From NCBI GenBank assembly GCA_021850555.1, contig JAJZLX010000540.1:1-35051 (forward strand): DNA of 35,051 nucleotides, in the 5' to 3' direction. Of this stretch, positions 16,473 through 24,194 are shown piece by piece; position 1 is the stretch's first letter; each line of letters begins with the position of its first letter. The notes below the pieces were generated by a model, which was not told where the DNA came from, ran no database searches, and saw nothing but the letters and a program-made list of their open reading frames with translations. This DNA is from Pseudomonadota bacterium. GTDB taxonomy: Bacteria; Pseudomonadota; Gammaproteobacteria; Steroidobacterales; Steroidobacteraceae. Both the position numbers and the translations under genes were made by a program.

Positions 16473-16489
16473 GGGGGGGGGACACATTG
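16473..16489 (+). promoter_or_regulatory. G9 run as ribosome site before a TTG start
   Basis: Nine consecutive G (16473-16481) stand 5 nt before the TTG start codon (16487-16489) of the dehydrogenase gene. An in-frame stop at 16466-16468 rules out an upstream start. No normal AGGAGG is present, so the G-run probably serves as the Shine-Dalgarno. If the run shortened by one base, the GTG at 16471 would come into frame. Confidence 0.5.
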
Positions 16490-17254
16490 AAGATCCAAGA
16501 CGCTCGTGCCGTCGTGACCGGCGGCGCTTCCGGGCTCGGTCACGCCGTCGCATCCCGCCTGGTCTCGCTGGGGGCGAGGGTTGTCATGCTCGACGTGCAG
16601 GAGGGCCCCGGGCGCGCCGCCGCTGAGGCGCTCGGCCCCGGCGCGGGCTTCATCCGCTGCGACGTCACCGCCGAAGCGGAGGTCGACTCCACCATGGCGG
16701 CCGCTCGGGAGCGCATGGGGGGACTGAATCTGCTCGTCAACTGCGCCGGGGTGATCGGCGCCGGCCGCGTGCTCGGCAAGAACGGCCCGATGGCGGGTGA
16801 TTTTTTCACCCGGGTGGTGCACATCAATCTCATCGGCACCTTCCTCTGCGACAAAGCGGCGGCGAGCCTGATGCAGGCAAATGAGCCTACCGCGGACGGC
16901 GAACGGGGACTGCTGGTGCATACCTCGTCCGTGGCGGCATTCGAGGGCCAGATCGGCCAGGCGGCCTACTCGGCCACCAAGGCGGGACTGGCCGGCATGA
17001 CGCTGCCGATCGCCCGGGAGCTGGCCCGCTTCGGCATCCGCTGCCTGTCGATCGCGCCCGGCATCTTCCACACTCCCATGGTCGACTCCATGACGCCCGA
17101 GATCCAAGCCTCTCTCGCCAGCCAGATCCCCTTTCCCCGCCGGCTCGGCAAACCGGAAGAGTTCGCGCAGCTCGTCGTCGCGGCATTCGAGATCCCGATG
17201 CTCAACGGCGAAACCATCCGCCTCGATGGCGCCGTCCGGATGCAAGCGCAATGA
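16487..17254 (+). CDS. SDR dehydrogenase, 3-hydroxyacyl-CoA (type II) like
   Basis: This is an NAD-dependent oxidoreductase, most like the short-chain 3-hydroxyacyl-CoA/2-methyl-3-hydroxybutyryl-CoA dehydrogenases (HSD17B10 group). In 255 residues the cofactor motif TGGASGLG lies at 11-18, with Asp 36 after the second strand (NAD preference), NCAG at 85-88, structural Asn 114, catalytic Ser 147 or 148 and YSATK (Tyr 161, Lys 165). SIAPGIFHTPM and FPRRLGKPEEFAQLV are typical of this subgroup. The start is TTG, forced by an upstream stop and by the family N-terminus. It overlaps the ETF-QO gene by 4 bp (ATGA), so translation should be coupled. The substrate is inferred from neighbours (thiolase, ETF-QO), not proven. 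Confidence 0.9.
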   Translation: MKIQDARAVVTGGASGLGHAVASRLVSLGARVVMLDVQEGPGRAAAEALGPGAGFIRCDVTAEAEVDSTMAAARERMGGLNLLVNCAGVIGAGRVLGKNGPMAGDFFTRVVHINLIGTFLCDKAAASLMQANEPTADGERGLLVHTSSVAAFEGQIGQAAYSATKAGLAGMTLPIARELARFGIRCLSIAPGIFHTPMVDSMTPEIQASLASQIPFPRRLGKPEEFAQLVVAAFEIPMLNGETIRLDGAVRMQAQ

Positions 17255-18876
17255 GCCCCCAGAATACGGCGGCCGTCGAGCGCGACGTCATGGAATATGA
17301 CATCGCCATCGTGGGGGCCGGTCCCGCAGGCCTCGCCTGCGCCATCCGATTGAAGCAGCTGAAGCCCGATCTCAACATCTGCCTGCTGGACAAGGCCTCG
17401 GCCGTCGGCGCGCACGCGCTCTCGGGCGCGGTCATCGAGCCGGGGCCGCTCGATGCGCTGGCGCCGGAATGGCGGCAATCCCCGCCCGGCATCTGTGTTC
17501 CGGCGACACAGGATGAGTTGAGATTGCTCACCCGCACGGGCAGCGTAAGGCTGCCCCTGCCGCCACAGCTGCACAACCGCGGCAACTTCATCGTCTCGCT
17601 GGGTCTGCTCACCCCCTGGCTCGCGAGCAAGGCCGAAGGCCTCGGCGTCGACATCTTCCCGGGCTTCGCCGCGGCGCAACCGCTGTTCACGCCGGAGGGC
17701 GTGGTGGCCGGCGTGCAGCTCGGCGATGTCGGCCTCGGAAAGTCCGGCGAGCCCGGACCGAACTACGCCCCCGGGGCCGAGATCCGTGCCCGGACCACCA
17801 TCGTGGCGGAGGGGGCGCGGGGGAGCCTCGCGAAGCAGCTGATCCGCCGCTTCAGTCTCGACGCCGACAGCTGCCCGCAGACCTACGGCTTGGGGATGAA
17901 AGAGCTGTGGCAACTGCCCGAGGGCCGGGTGCGCCCGGGGCTGATCCAGCACACCGTGGGCTGGCCGGTCGACTCGCATACCTACGGCGGCAGCTTCATC
18001 TACCACCTGGATCAGAATCGCGCGTATGTCGGCTTCGTGGTCGGGCTCGACTACCAGGACCCGCGCTTCTTCCCCTTCGAGGCCTTCCAGCAATTCAAGC
18101 ACCACCCGGCGATCAAACCCTTCCTCGAGGGCGGAGAGATTCTCGCCGCAGGGGCGCGCACCATCGCCGCGGGCGGCTGGCAGTCGATCCCTCGCCTCAC
18201 GATGCCGGGGGCGATGCTGATCGGCGATGCCGCGGGCGGTGTCAACGTCCCGAAGATCAAGGGCGTTCACCAGGCGATCCGCTCGGGCATGCTGGCCGCC
18301 GAGCACCTGGCGCAGACCGGCTCGCCCGAGGGTTTCGATGCGCTCTGGCGCGCCTCGGCGGGCGGCAGGGAGCTGCGCGCCGTGCGCAACTTCAAGCCCG
18401 GCTTCAAGCGCGGCCTGTGGTGGGGCCTTGCGAACTCGGGCCTGGAAGTGCTCACCCGCGGGCGCACGCCGTGGACGCTCAAGAACGCCGTGCCGGACCA
18501 TCAGCGCCTGAAGCATCTCTCCGAATACGAATCCCCGCCGCGCGGCTGGGTGCAGCGCACGCTCCCTCCCCGCGACCGGCTGGCTTCGGTATTCTTCGCC
18601 TCGACCAGCCACGACGAGAGCCAGCCGGCGCATCTGAAGGTGCGCGACACCTCCATCTGCTCCGGCGCCTGCGCCCGGGAGTTCGGCAACCCCTGCACGC
18701 GCTTCTGCCCGGCCAGCGTCTACGAGATGGTCGATGACGGCAGCGGCGGCAAGCGCCTGCAGATCAACGCCGCCAACTGCGTGCACTGCAAGGCCTGCGA
18801 CATCAAGGACCCATACGGCATCATCGACTGGACCCCGCCGGAGGGTGGCTCCGGACCCAACTATCAATCCCTGTAG
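17251..18876 (+). CDS. Electron-transfer flavoprotein:ubiquinone oxidoreductase
   Basis: ETF-QO takes electrons from reduced ETF, the acceptor of acyl-CoA dehydrogenases, and reduces ubiquinone at the membrane. The 541 residues begin with the FAD motif VGAGPAGLA (GAGPAG at 22-27). The second FAD block is MLIGDAAGGVNVPKIKGVHQAI, and the C-terminal ferredoxin-like domain carries cluster ligands Cys 486, 510, 513 and 516 (FCPASVYE and CVHCKACDIKDP), ending in DWTPPEGGSGPNY as in the family. Length and spacing match the human enzyme's mature form. It overlaps the dehydrogenase gene by 4 bp and is followed after 4 nt by the acetoacetyl-CoA synthetase gene. No ETF or acyl-CoA dehydrogenase gene is in the window, so partners are encoded elsewhere. 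Confidence 0.97.
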   Translation: MSPQNTAAVERDVMEYDIAIVGAGPAGLACAIRLKQLKPDLNICLLDKASAVGAHALSGAVIEPGPLDALAPEWRQSPPGICVPATQDELRLLTRTGSVRLPLPPQLHNRGNFIVSLGLLTPWLASKAEGLGVDIFPGFAAAQPLFTPEGVVAGVQLGDVGLGKSGEPGPNYAPGAEIRARTTIVAEGARGSLAKQLIRRFSLDADSCPQTYGLGMKELWQLPEGRVRPGLIQHTVGWPVDSHTYGGSFIYHLDQNRAYVGFVVGLDYQDPRFFPFEAFQQFKHHPAIKPFLEGGEILAAGARTIAAGGWQSIPRLTMPGAMLIGDAAGGVNVPKIKGVHQAIRSGMLAAEHLAQTGSPEGFDALWRASAGGRELRAVRNFKPGFKRGLWWGLANSGLEVLTRGRTPWTLKNAVPDHQRLKHLSEYESPPRGWVQRTLPPRDRLASVFFASTSHDESQPAHLKVRDTSICSGACAREFGNPCTRFCPASVYEMVDDGSGGKRLQINAANCVHCKACDIKDPYGIIDWTPPEGGSGPNYQSL

Positions 18877-18880
18877 CCCC

Positions 18881-20836
18881 ATGTCCGAGATCTGGCGTCC
18901 TTCGGCGGAACGCATCGCCGCCTCCAACCTGACCCGGTTCATCCGTTGCGTGAACACTCGCCTGAAGCTCTCGCTCCACGGCTACGAGGATCTCTACGCC
19001 TGGTCGGTGGCGCAACCGGAGCAGTTCTGGACGGAACTCGCCCGGTTTGCCGACGTGCGCGCCGAGTGGGGCGAGGGCCCGGCGATCGAGCACCCCGAGC
19101 GCATGCCCGGGGCGCGCTTCTTTCCCAATGCGAGACTCAACTTCGCCGAGAACCTGCTCCGCTACCGTGACGAGCATCCCGCGGTGATCTTCACCAATGA
19201 GCGCGATGCGCGGCGGACGCTTTCTTATCGGCAACTGCACGAAGAGGTGGCGCGGGTGGCGGCGGGTCTCGAGGAAGCGGGCGTCGGGGTCGGCGACCGC
19301 GTGGCCGGATACCTGCCCAACCTGCCGGAGACGCTGATCGCCATGCTGGCGACCAGCAGCCTCGGGGCCACGTGGTCGTCGTGCTCGCCCGACTTCGGCG
19401 TGAACGGAGTGCTCGATCGGTTCGGGCAGATCGAGCCCAAGGTGCTGTTCACCGCCGATGGCTACTTCTACTCCGGAAAGACGATCGACTCGCTGGCATC
19501 GATCGGAACGGTGGCCGGGAAGCTGCCCAGCGTGCGACGCATCGTCGTCATCGCGTACACCACGGAGCATCCCGATCTCTCGAGGCTCGGGGCGGCCGCG
19601 AATCGCGCCACGCCCTGGGCCGCTTTCGGCACATCCGGTGCGCCGCTGCGCTTCTCCCCCGTACCGTTCAACCAGCCTCTCTATATCCTCTATTCCTCGG
19701 GCACGACCGGCATTCCCAAGTGCATCGTGCACGGGGTGGGTGGCACGCTGCTGCAGCACCAGAAGGAGCACCTGCTGCACGTGGACCTGAAGCGCTCCGA
19801 CCGGATCTTCTATTTCACGACATGCGGCTGGATGATGTGGAACTGGCTCGCGAGCGCGCTCGCGGTCGGCGCCACGCTCATCCTCTACGACGGCAATCCC
19901 TTCTTTCCGGACCCCGGGGTGCTGTGGCGCATGACCGAGCACGAGCGCGTCACGGTCTTCGGCACCAGTGCCAAGTACCTGGCGGCCCTGGAAAAACACG
20001 GCTACGCGCCCGCCGAGAAGGTCGAGCTCGGGTCGCTCAAGGCCATTCTCTCCACCGGCTCGCCACTTCTGCCGGAAGGGTTCGATTTCGTCTACCGCTC
20101 GATCAAGCGGGACGTGCACCTGGCCTCGATCTCCGGCGGTACCGACATCGTCTCGTGCTTCGCACTCGGTTGTCCGACGCTGCCCGTCCATCGAGGAGAG
20201 CTGCAGTGCCGGGGCCTCGGGATGCGGGTCGAGATCTTCAGCGACGAGGGCAAGCCGCTGCGCGGGGAGCGCGGCGAGCTGGTCTGCACCGCACCGTTTC
20301 CGTCCATGCCGGTGGCCTTCTGGAACGATCCGGATGGCGCAAAGCTCCGTGCCGCGTATTTCGAGCGCTTCCCGGGCGTGTGGCATCACGGGGATTACGC
20401 CGAGCTCACCGAGCACGGCGGCATCGTGATCCACGGCCGCTCGGATGCGGTGCTGAATCCCGGGGGCGTGCGCATCGGCACGGCCGAGATCTACTCCTCG
20501 GTCGACAGCCTGGAGGAGATCATCGAGTCCGTCGCGGTCGGCCAGGACTGGCAGGGAGACGTGCGTGTGGTGCTGTTCGTGCGGCTGCAGCCAGGGGTCG
20601 CGCTCGATGAGCCGCTGAAGAGGAAGATCCGCGATGCCATCCGCACCAACGCCTCGCCCCGGCACGTGCCGGCGAGAATCATCGCCGTCGAGGACATTCC
20701 CCGCACGCGCTCCGGCAAGCTCACCGAAATCGCCGTGCGCGAGGTCATCCACGGCCGGCCGGTGAAGAATGTCGAGGCGCTCGCCAACCCACAGGCGCTC
20801 GAGCACTTCCGCGACCTCCCCGAGCTCGCGCGCTGA
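18881..20836 (+). CDS. aacS: Acetoacetyl-CoA synthetase
   Basis: It activates acetoacetate with ATP and CoA to acetoacetyl-CoA in the cytoplasm. The 651 residues show the ANL-superfamily order: an N-terminal ACAS_N segment with [13 protein letters not shown] (typical of acetoacetyl-CoA synthetases), the phosphate loop [10 protein letters not shown] (272-280 for SSGTTGIPK), [27 protein letters not shown]-like [33 protein letters not shown] and the C-terminal lysine in RTRSGKLTE (Lys 613). That lysine position is commonly controlled by acylation in this superfamily. Acetyl-CoA synthetases have a different N-terminus. It lies 4 nt after ETF-QO and 13 nt before zapE, in one transcription unit. 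With the thiolase it feeds acetoacetate, for example from tyrosine or leucine breakdown, into acetyl-CoA. Confidence 0.95.
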   Translation: MSEIWRPSAERIAASNLTRFIRCVNTRLKLSLHGYEDLYAWSVAQPEQFWTELARFADVRAEWGEGPAIEHPERMPGARFFPNARLNFAENLLRYRDEHPAVIFTNERDARRTLSYRQLHEEVARVAAGLEEAGVGVGDRVAGYLPNLPETLIAMLATSSLGATWSSCSPDFGVNGVLDRFGQIEPKVLFTADGYFYSGKTIDSLASIGTVAGKLPSVRRIVVIAYTTEHPDLSRLGAAANRATPWAAFGTSGAPLRFSPVPFNQPLYILYSSGTTGIPKCIVHGVGGTLLQHQKEHLLHVDLKRSDRIFYFTTCGWMMWNWLASALAVGATLILYDGNPFFPDPGVLWRMTEHERVTVFGTSAKYLAALEKHGYAPAEKVELGSLKAILSTGSPLLPEGFDFVYRSIKRDVHLASISGGTDIVSCFALGCPTLPVHRGELQCRGLGMRVEIFSDEGKPLRGERGELVCTAPFPSMPVAFWNDPDGAKLRAAYFERFPGVWHHGDYAELTEHGGIVIHGRSDAVLNPGGVRIGTAEIYSSVDSLEEIIESVAVGQDWQGDVRVVLFVRLQPGVALDEPLKRKIRDAIRTNASPRHVPARIIAVEDIPRTRSGKLTEIAVREVIHGRPVKNVEALANPQALEHFRDLPELAR

Positions 20837-20849
20837 GCGGAACGGAGCG

Positions 20850-21959
20850 ATGAGCGGGCACGGCGCGGGAACGCTGCGCGCGGCATACGCGCGTCAACTG
20901 CGGGAGCGCGGGTTTGGCGAGGACGAGGCCCAGCTCGCCGCGCTGGAGCGGCTGGAGGATCTTCGCAGCCGTCTGATCGGCGCCCGCGCCGACGGCTCCT
21001 TCGGGCGCCTGCTGCGACGGCTGGCCGGCAACGCCTTGGTCCCAGAGCGAGGACTGTACCTCTGGGGGCCCGTCGGGCGCGGCAAGACATGGCTGATGGA
21101 CCTGTTCTTCCACAGTCTGCCCTTTCCCGAGCGGCGGCGGCGGCACTTTCACCGCTTCATGCACGACGTGCACGTCCGGCTGAGAACGCTCGCCGATGTG
21201 CCCTCGCCCCTGGAGACCGTAGCGGAAGGGATCGCCCGCGATACGCGAGTGCTGTGCTTCGATGAGCTCTTCGTGACCGATATCGCCGACGCCATGATTC
21301 TGGCGGGTCTCTTTCAAGGTCTGTTCCGGCGCGGAGTGACGTTGGTCGCGACGTCCAATTGCCCGCCAGCCGATCTGTATCGCAACGGCCTGCAGCGGCA
21401 ACGCTTCCTGCCCGCCATCGAGCTCATCGAGCGCCATACGGACATTCTGGCCGTCGACGGCGGCAGCGACTACCGGCTGCGGCGCCTCACCCAGGCGGGA
21501 ACCTATCTATCGTCCGCCGATCCGGCGACGCCCGGACACCTCCAGGCCCTGTTCGCGGAGCTTTCCGGGCACGCCCCCGCCGCGAACGCAGTCATCGAGA
21601 TCGAAGGCCGCGACATCCCCGTGATCGGCCAGAGCGAGAGCGCCGTATGGCTCGACTTCCAAGCGCTTTGCGGCGGTCCGCGCAGCCAGGAGGACTACAT
21701 CGAGATCGCTCGAAACTACCCGGCTGTAATCGTCTCCGAGGTGCCCCCGCTCGATGAGCGGCGCAACGACGAGACCCGACGCTTCATCGCCCTGGTCGAT
21801 GAGCTCTACGACCGGCGCGTCAAGCTCATCGTGTCAGCGGCCGCCGCGCCGCACGAGTTGTATCGTGGCGAGCGGCTGAGGTTCGAGTTCCAGCGCACCG
21901 CGAGCCGCCTCACCGAGATGCAAAGCGAGGAGTACCTCGCCCGCGCGCATCTGCCGTAG
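20850..21959 (+). CDS. zapE: ZapE / AFG1-like ATPase
   Basis: This AAA-type ATPase belongs to the family containing E. coli ZapE (division under stress) and mitochondrial AFG1/LACE1 (protein quality control). The 369 residues include Walker A GPVGRGKT (73-80), HRFMHDVH, Walker B in VLCFDELFVTDIADAMIL (CFDE at 136-139), sensor LVATSNCPP with LYRNGLQRQRFLPAIELI, and the late family block ARNYPAVIVSEVP with RRFIALVDELYDRRVKL. The usual FDEFQVTD reads FDELFVTD here. A GGAG site lies just before the ATG at 20850. It follows aacS by 13 nt, an unusual operon partner for a quality-control ATPase. The 3' end overlaps a possible small antisense-strand ORF. Confidence 0.94.
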   Translation: MSGHGAGTLRAAYARQLRERGFGEDEAQLAALERLEDLRSRLIGARADGSFGRLLRRLAGNALVPERGLYLWGPVGRGKTWLMDLFFHSLPFPERRRRHFHRFMHDVHVRLRTLADVPSPLETVAEGIARDTRVLCFDELFVTDIADAMILAGLFQGLFRRGVTLVATSNCPPADLYRNGLQRQRFLPAIELIERHTDILAVDGGSDYRLRRLTQAGTYLSSADPATPGHLQALFAELSGHAPAANAVIEIEGRDIPVIGQSESAVWLDFQALCGGPRSQEDYIEIARNYPAVIVSEVPPLDERRNDETRRFIALVDELYDRRVKLIVSAAAAPHELYRGERLRFEFQRTASRLTEMQSEEYLARAHLP

Positions 21960-22146
21960 ACTCAAGACACTCCATATCGCTCGCCCGAGCCGCGTCCTGC
22001 GCGGCCGGCGCCACAATCCCGGGCCGCGATTCCGCCACGATCCGGGGCATCGCAACCAAGACCGGCCCGGACTCGAGTCGCCCCCCCCCCCCCGGCGATG
22101 CACTGGTGAGCAATGTGATGCGGCGTGCCGCGGGATTTTCGCTCAT
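21910..22146 (-). CDS. Possible small ORF interrupted by a G13 run
   Basis: I do not recognise this 78-residue frame. In its favour, it starts 10 nt after the O-methyltransferase stop with a GGGAG ribosome site correctly placed before the ATG at 22146. The first residues are MSENPAARRITLLTSASPGG, and third codon positions stay G/C-rich up to about codon 55, like the neighbours. Against it, the last 50 bp overlap the 3' end of zapE on the other strand, no family is evident, and a homopolymer of 13 G covers codons 18-22. It may be a real gene, a truncated one, or a gene whose frame depends on tract length. Another frame opens if the run changes by one or two bases. Confidence 0.3.
   Translation of the reverse strand: MSENPAARRITLLTSASPGGGGRLESGPVLVAMPRIVAESRPGIVAPAAQDAARASDMECLESTADARGRGTPRFASR
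22081..22093. repeat. Homopolymer C13 (G13 on minus strand)
   Basis: Thirteen consecutive C on the plus strand lie between zapE and the O-methyltransferase gene. This is by far the longest mononucleotide run in the window. Such tracts are prone to slippage in replication and also to sequencing error. Confidence 0.9.
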
Positions 22147-22156
22147 CCGCACTCCC

Positions 22157-22816
22157 TCAGAGTCTCATGCTGAGCTCGATGTCGCCGGATAATGCAACGG
22201 AGAGATAGCCGCTCGCGGGGGCGCGTACCCGGGCAAGATACTCCGCGCTCCAGTCCGCGTTGTCGGCCAGTACCACCGCGCCGGGACGCAGCCGCGGCTC
22301 GAGCAGCGAGAGCACCCGTGGATAGAGGCTCTTCGCCCCATCGAGGAAAATGAGGTCGAGCACCTCCGGGAGATCTCCCGCGAGCGTCTCAACGGCGTCG
22401 CCGGCGCGAATCTCCACGAGGTCATCGAGGCGCGCCGCAGTGATGTTTGCACGGGCCTCGGCCACCTTCGTCGGCTCGAGCTCCGTGCTGATGAGCCTTC
22501 CGCCGCCGTTCTCACGCAGCGCTGCGGCGAGGTGCACGGTCGAGACGCCGAACGAGGTGCCGAATTCCACGATGGCTCTCGCCCGACTCGAGCGGGCAAG
22601 CATGTAGAGCAATGTCGCGGTTTGTCTCGAGACCGCCAGGTGGAAGTCCCTGAGGGCCCCGTAAAGCGTCCGATAGTCCGTGCTCGTCATGAGCTCACCG
22701 CGCTCCTTCGGGGAGAGCGCCCGTCTTTGCTCATCGAGCCTCGCGTCACCGGCTTCGGCCGCGGCGAACATTCTCTCCAGCACGGCCGAGCAGGGAGGGC
22801 TCGTCAGTGTCGTCAT
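22157..22816 (-). CDS. SAM-dependent O-methyltransferase (class I, family 3 type)
   Basis: It is probably a small-molecule O-methyltransferase. The 219 residues have an N-terminal helical segment, the SAM motif I VEFGTSFGVSTVHLA (about 83-97), an acidic residue after the second strand (STELEP), RAGDAVETL, the metal/post-I block LIFLDGAKSLYPRVLSLLEP and VLADNADW. The pattern resembles catechol/caffeoyl-CoA-like methyltransferases, whose YxxH/DxxK region here reads DGAKSLY. The acceptor is unknown. An AGGAG ribosome site stands 6 nt before the ATG at 22816. It is divergent from a TetR gene with a near-perfect inverted repeat between them, so regulation by that protein is likely. A possible small ORF follows directly. 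Confidence 0.88.
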   Translation of the reverse strand: MTTLTSPPCSAVLERMFAAAEAGDARLDEQRRALSPKERGELMTSTDYRTLYGALRDFHLAVSRQTATLLYMLARSSRARAIVEFGTSFGVSTVHLAAALRENGGGRLISTELEPTKVAEARANITAARLDDLVEIRAGDAVETLAGDLPEVLDLIFLDGAKSLYPRVLSLLEPRLRPGAVVLADNADWSAEYLARVRAPASGYLSVALSGDIELSMRL

Positions 22817-22861
22817 GGGATTCTCCTGTCTGTGTGCTGGCGGTTGCCCGTCACGGAGCTA

Positions 22862-22898
22862 GAATACGAATAAGTAGTCGCGTTTACCATTCGCATTC
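22862..22898. promoter_or_regulatory. Inverted repeat, likely operator of the second TetR gene
   Basis: GAATACGAAT, 17 nt, ATTCGCATTC form arms that match at 9 of 10 positions, in the 93-bp region between the divergent O-methyltransferase and TetR genes. On the minus strand TATTCT lies inside the element and could be the methyltransferase -10 box. The site ends 11 nt before the TetR start, as expected for autoregulation. Confidence 0.5.
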
Positions 22899-22909
22899 CG
22901 GGTGCGCAC

Positions 22910-23530
22910 ATGACAGAGGGCCGAAGACCGGTCATTTCCCCGCGAAAACAGCCGCGGCAAGCCCGCTCCACGAGGCTCGTCGCCGATATTCTCGAGGCGG
23001 CCACTCGCGTTCTCGTGCGTGAGGGCGCGCGCCGCTTCACGACAGCGCGCGTTGCGGAGAGGGCCGGCATCAGTGTCGGATCGCTGTATCAATACTTCCC
23101 GAACAAGGAGGCCATTCTCTTCCGGTTGCAGGCTCAGGAATGGCGACAAACGTTGGACGGACTGGAGCGCATTCTCTGCGACTCGAACCGGGAGCCGCTC
23201 GAGCGGCTCCGTGCGGCGGTCCGGGAATTCTTCCGCTCCGAGTGCGAGGAGGCGGCATTTCGCAGCGCCCTGGAGGAAGCCGCGCCGCTTTACCGGGAGG
23301 CGCCCGAGGCGCGCACCCATGCCGAGGAAGGCCGGCGGCTGATGGAGCGCTTCATGAAAGAGGCGCTGCCGCGCGCGACCGCGCGCGATCGCGCCTTCGC
23401 GGCGGACCTGATCGGTACCGTCATGTCCTCGGTGGGCAAAGCGGTCTCCAGCGAGCGCCGGTCCCTCTGCGAGGTCGATGAGCTCGCGACGGCGGTCGGC
23501 GAGATGTTCAGTGCGTACCTCAAGCGGTGA
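22910..23530 (+). CDS. TetR-family regulator beside the O-methyltransferase gene
   Basis: In this 206-residue repressor the N-domain begins QPRQARSTRLVADILEAATRVL. The helix-turn-helix is FTTARVAERAGISVGSLYQYFPNKEAILF (about 43-71), a classical TetR/AcrR DNA-binding domain with an SLYQYFPNK recognition end. The C-terminal domain (about 80-205) is acidic and helical and resembles the TetR_C group found next to methyltransferase or multidrug genes. It is divergently transcribed from the O-methyltransferase gene, and the inverted repeat at 22862-22898 is the probable operator. The ribosome site before the ATG at 22910 is weak. The ligand is unknown. Confidence 0.9.
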   Translation: MTEGRRPVISPRKQPRQARSTRLVADILEAATRVLVREGARRFTTARVAERAGISVGSLYQYFPNKEAILFRLQAQEWRQTLDGLERILCDSNREPLERLRAAVREFFRSECEEAAFRSALEEAAPLYREAPEARTHAEEGRRLMERFMKEALPRATARDRAFAADLIGTVMSSVGKAVSSERRSLCEVDELATAVGEMFSAYLKR

Positions 23531-23583
23531 AACCCCGGGGGGCGATGAAACCTGGGCGGCGCAGCGCGGTCAAAGGCTGTGGT

Positions 23584-23602
23584 CCGGCTCGCCGGGAGCC
23601 GG
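23584..23602 (+). terminator. Hairpin between TetR and the exported-protein gene
   Basis: A 7-bp perfect stem CCGGCTC / GAGCCGG with a 5-nt loop lies 53 nt after the TetR stop and just before the ribosome site of the next gene. It may end the TetR transcript. No T-run follows. Confidence 0.35.
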
Positions 23603-23621
23603 TAAATTCAAGGAGGTGCCT

Positions 23622-24143
23622 ATGCGTAAGAACGTCCTTGCCGCGGCCCTTGCGGGCCTGGCGCTGCCGGCGCTGGCGCTGGCAGCGCAACCTCTGCTGA
23701 TCCGCGTCGAAGGGCACGAGGTGCCCATGCGCGAGGTCGTGCAGGTGATGCACACCGCCGCAGGGCCGGTGTACATACGCACCTGGAGCTGGCGCGGGCC
23801 AAAGGGCTCGGCCACCTTCCAGGTGTCCGAGAGCCGGGGTGCAAGTCCCGCCATGCCCGCGTGGGCCATGGCGCAGATGGGCGCTCTGCAGGCGCGAATA
23901 CGCCTGATCGAGGCGGCGCTCACCCAACCGCTAGGGATGTCGTTGGTACCGGTTCCCACGGTGTACGGCCAGCCTCTGCTCTTGCCGCTGCCGGGGCGGT
24001 TGCCGGTCCAGGTGCGCTTTCTGCAGCCGATGATCCCGCTGCGCGCGCTGCCCGTGCCGATGCGGGTCTTCCTCATCCTGCCCGCACCGATCCCGCACGT
24101 GGCGCCCTCGGCGCCGGTGCGGCCTCGCGGCCGCCTCGTCTAG
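23622..24143 (+). CDS. Proline-rich exported protein of unknown function
   Basis: I do not recognise this family. The 173-residue product has a clear Sec signal peptide (MRKNVLAAALAGLALPALALA, probable cleavage near residue 22 at AxA) and a consensus ribosome site AGGAGG at 23611-23616, 5 nt before the ATG. The mature part starts QPLLIRVEGHEVPMREVVQVMH and contains YIRTWSWRGPKGSATFQVSES. It ends in a Pro/Leu/Val/Met-rich half of short repeating hydrophobic-proline units (for example LPLPGRLPVQVRFLQPMIPL). There is no lipobox and no cysteine. The strong ribosome site and the signal peptide make it a real gene. It may be periplasmic or outer-membrane associated. It stands between the TetR gene and the convergent hrpA. 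Confidence 0.82.
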   Translation: MRKNVLAAALAGLALPALALAAQPLLIRVEGHEVPMREVVQVMHTAAGPVYIRTWSWRGPKGSATFQVSESRGASPAMPAWAMAQMGALQARIRLIEAALTQPLGMSLVPVPTVYGQPLLLPLPGRLPVQVRFLQPMIPLRALPVPMRVFLILPAPIPHVAPSAPVRPRGRLV

Positions 24144-24151
24144 CCTGAGCA

Positions 24152-24185
24152 GGCGCCGGGCGGTCGTGCGGACCTGCCCGGCGCC
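24152..24185. terminator. Bidirectional hairpin between convergent genes
   Basis: A perfect 10-bp stem GGCGCCGGGC / GCCCGGCGCC with a 14-nt loop fills the 51-bp gap between the exported-protein gene (+) and hrpA (-). The position is ideal for terminating both transcripts, although no T-run follows. Confidence 0.55.
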
Positions 24186-24194
24186 GTCAAGCGA

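Noticed and set aside
16966..18957. 663-codon open frame opposite the dehydrogenase and ETF-QO genes
   Set aside because: It spans two genes on the other strand and shows no domain; it is a shadow of their codon bias.
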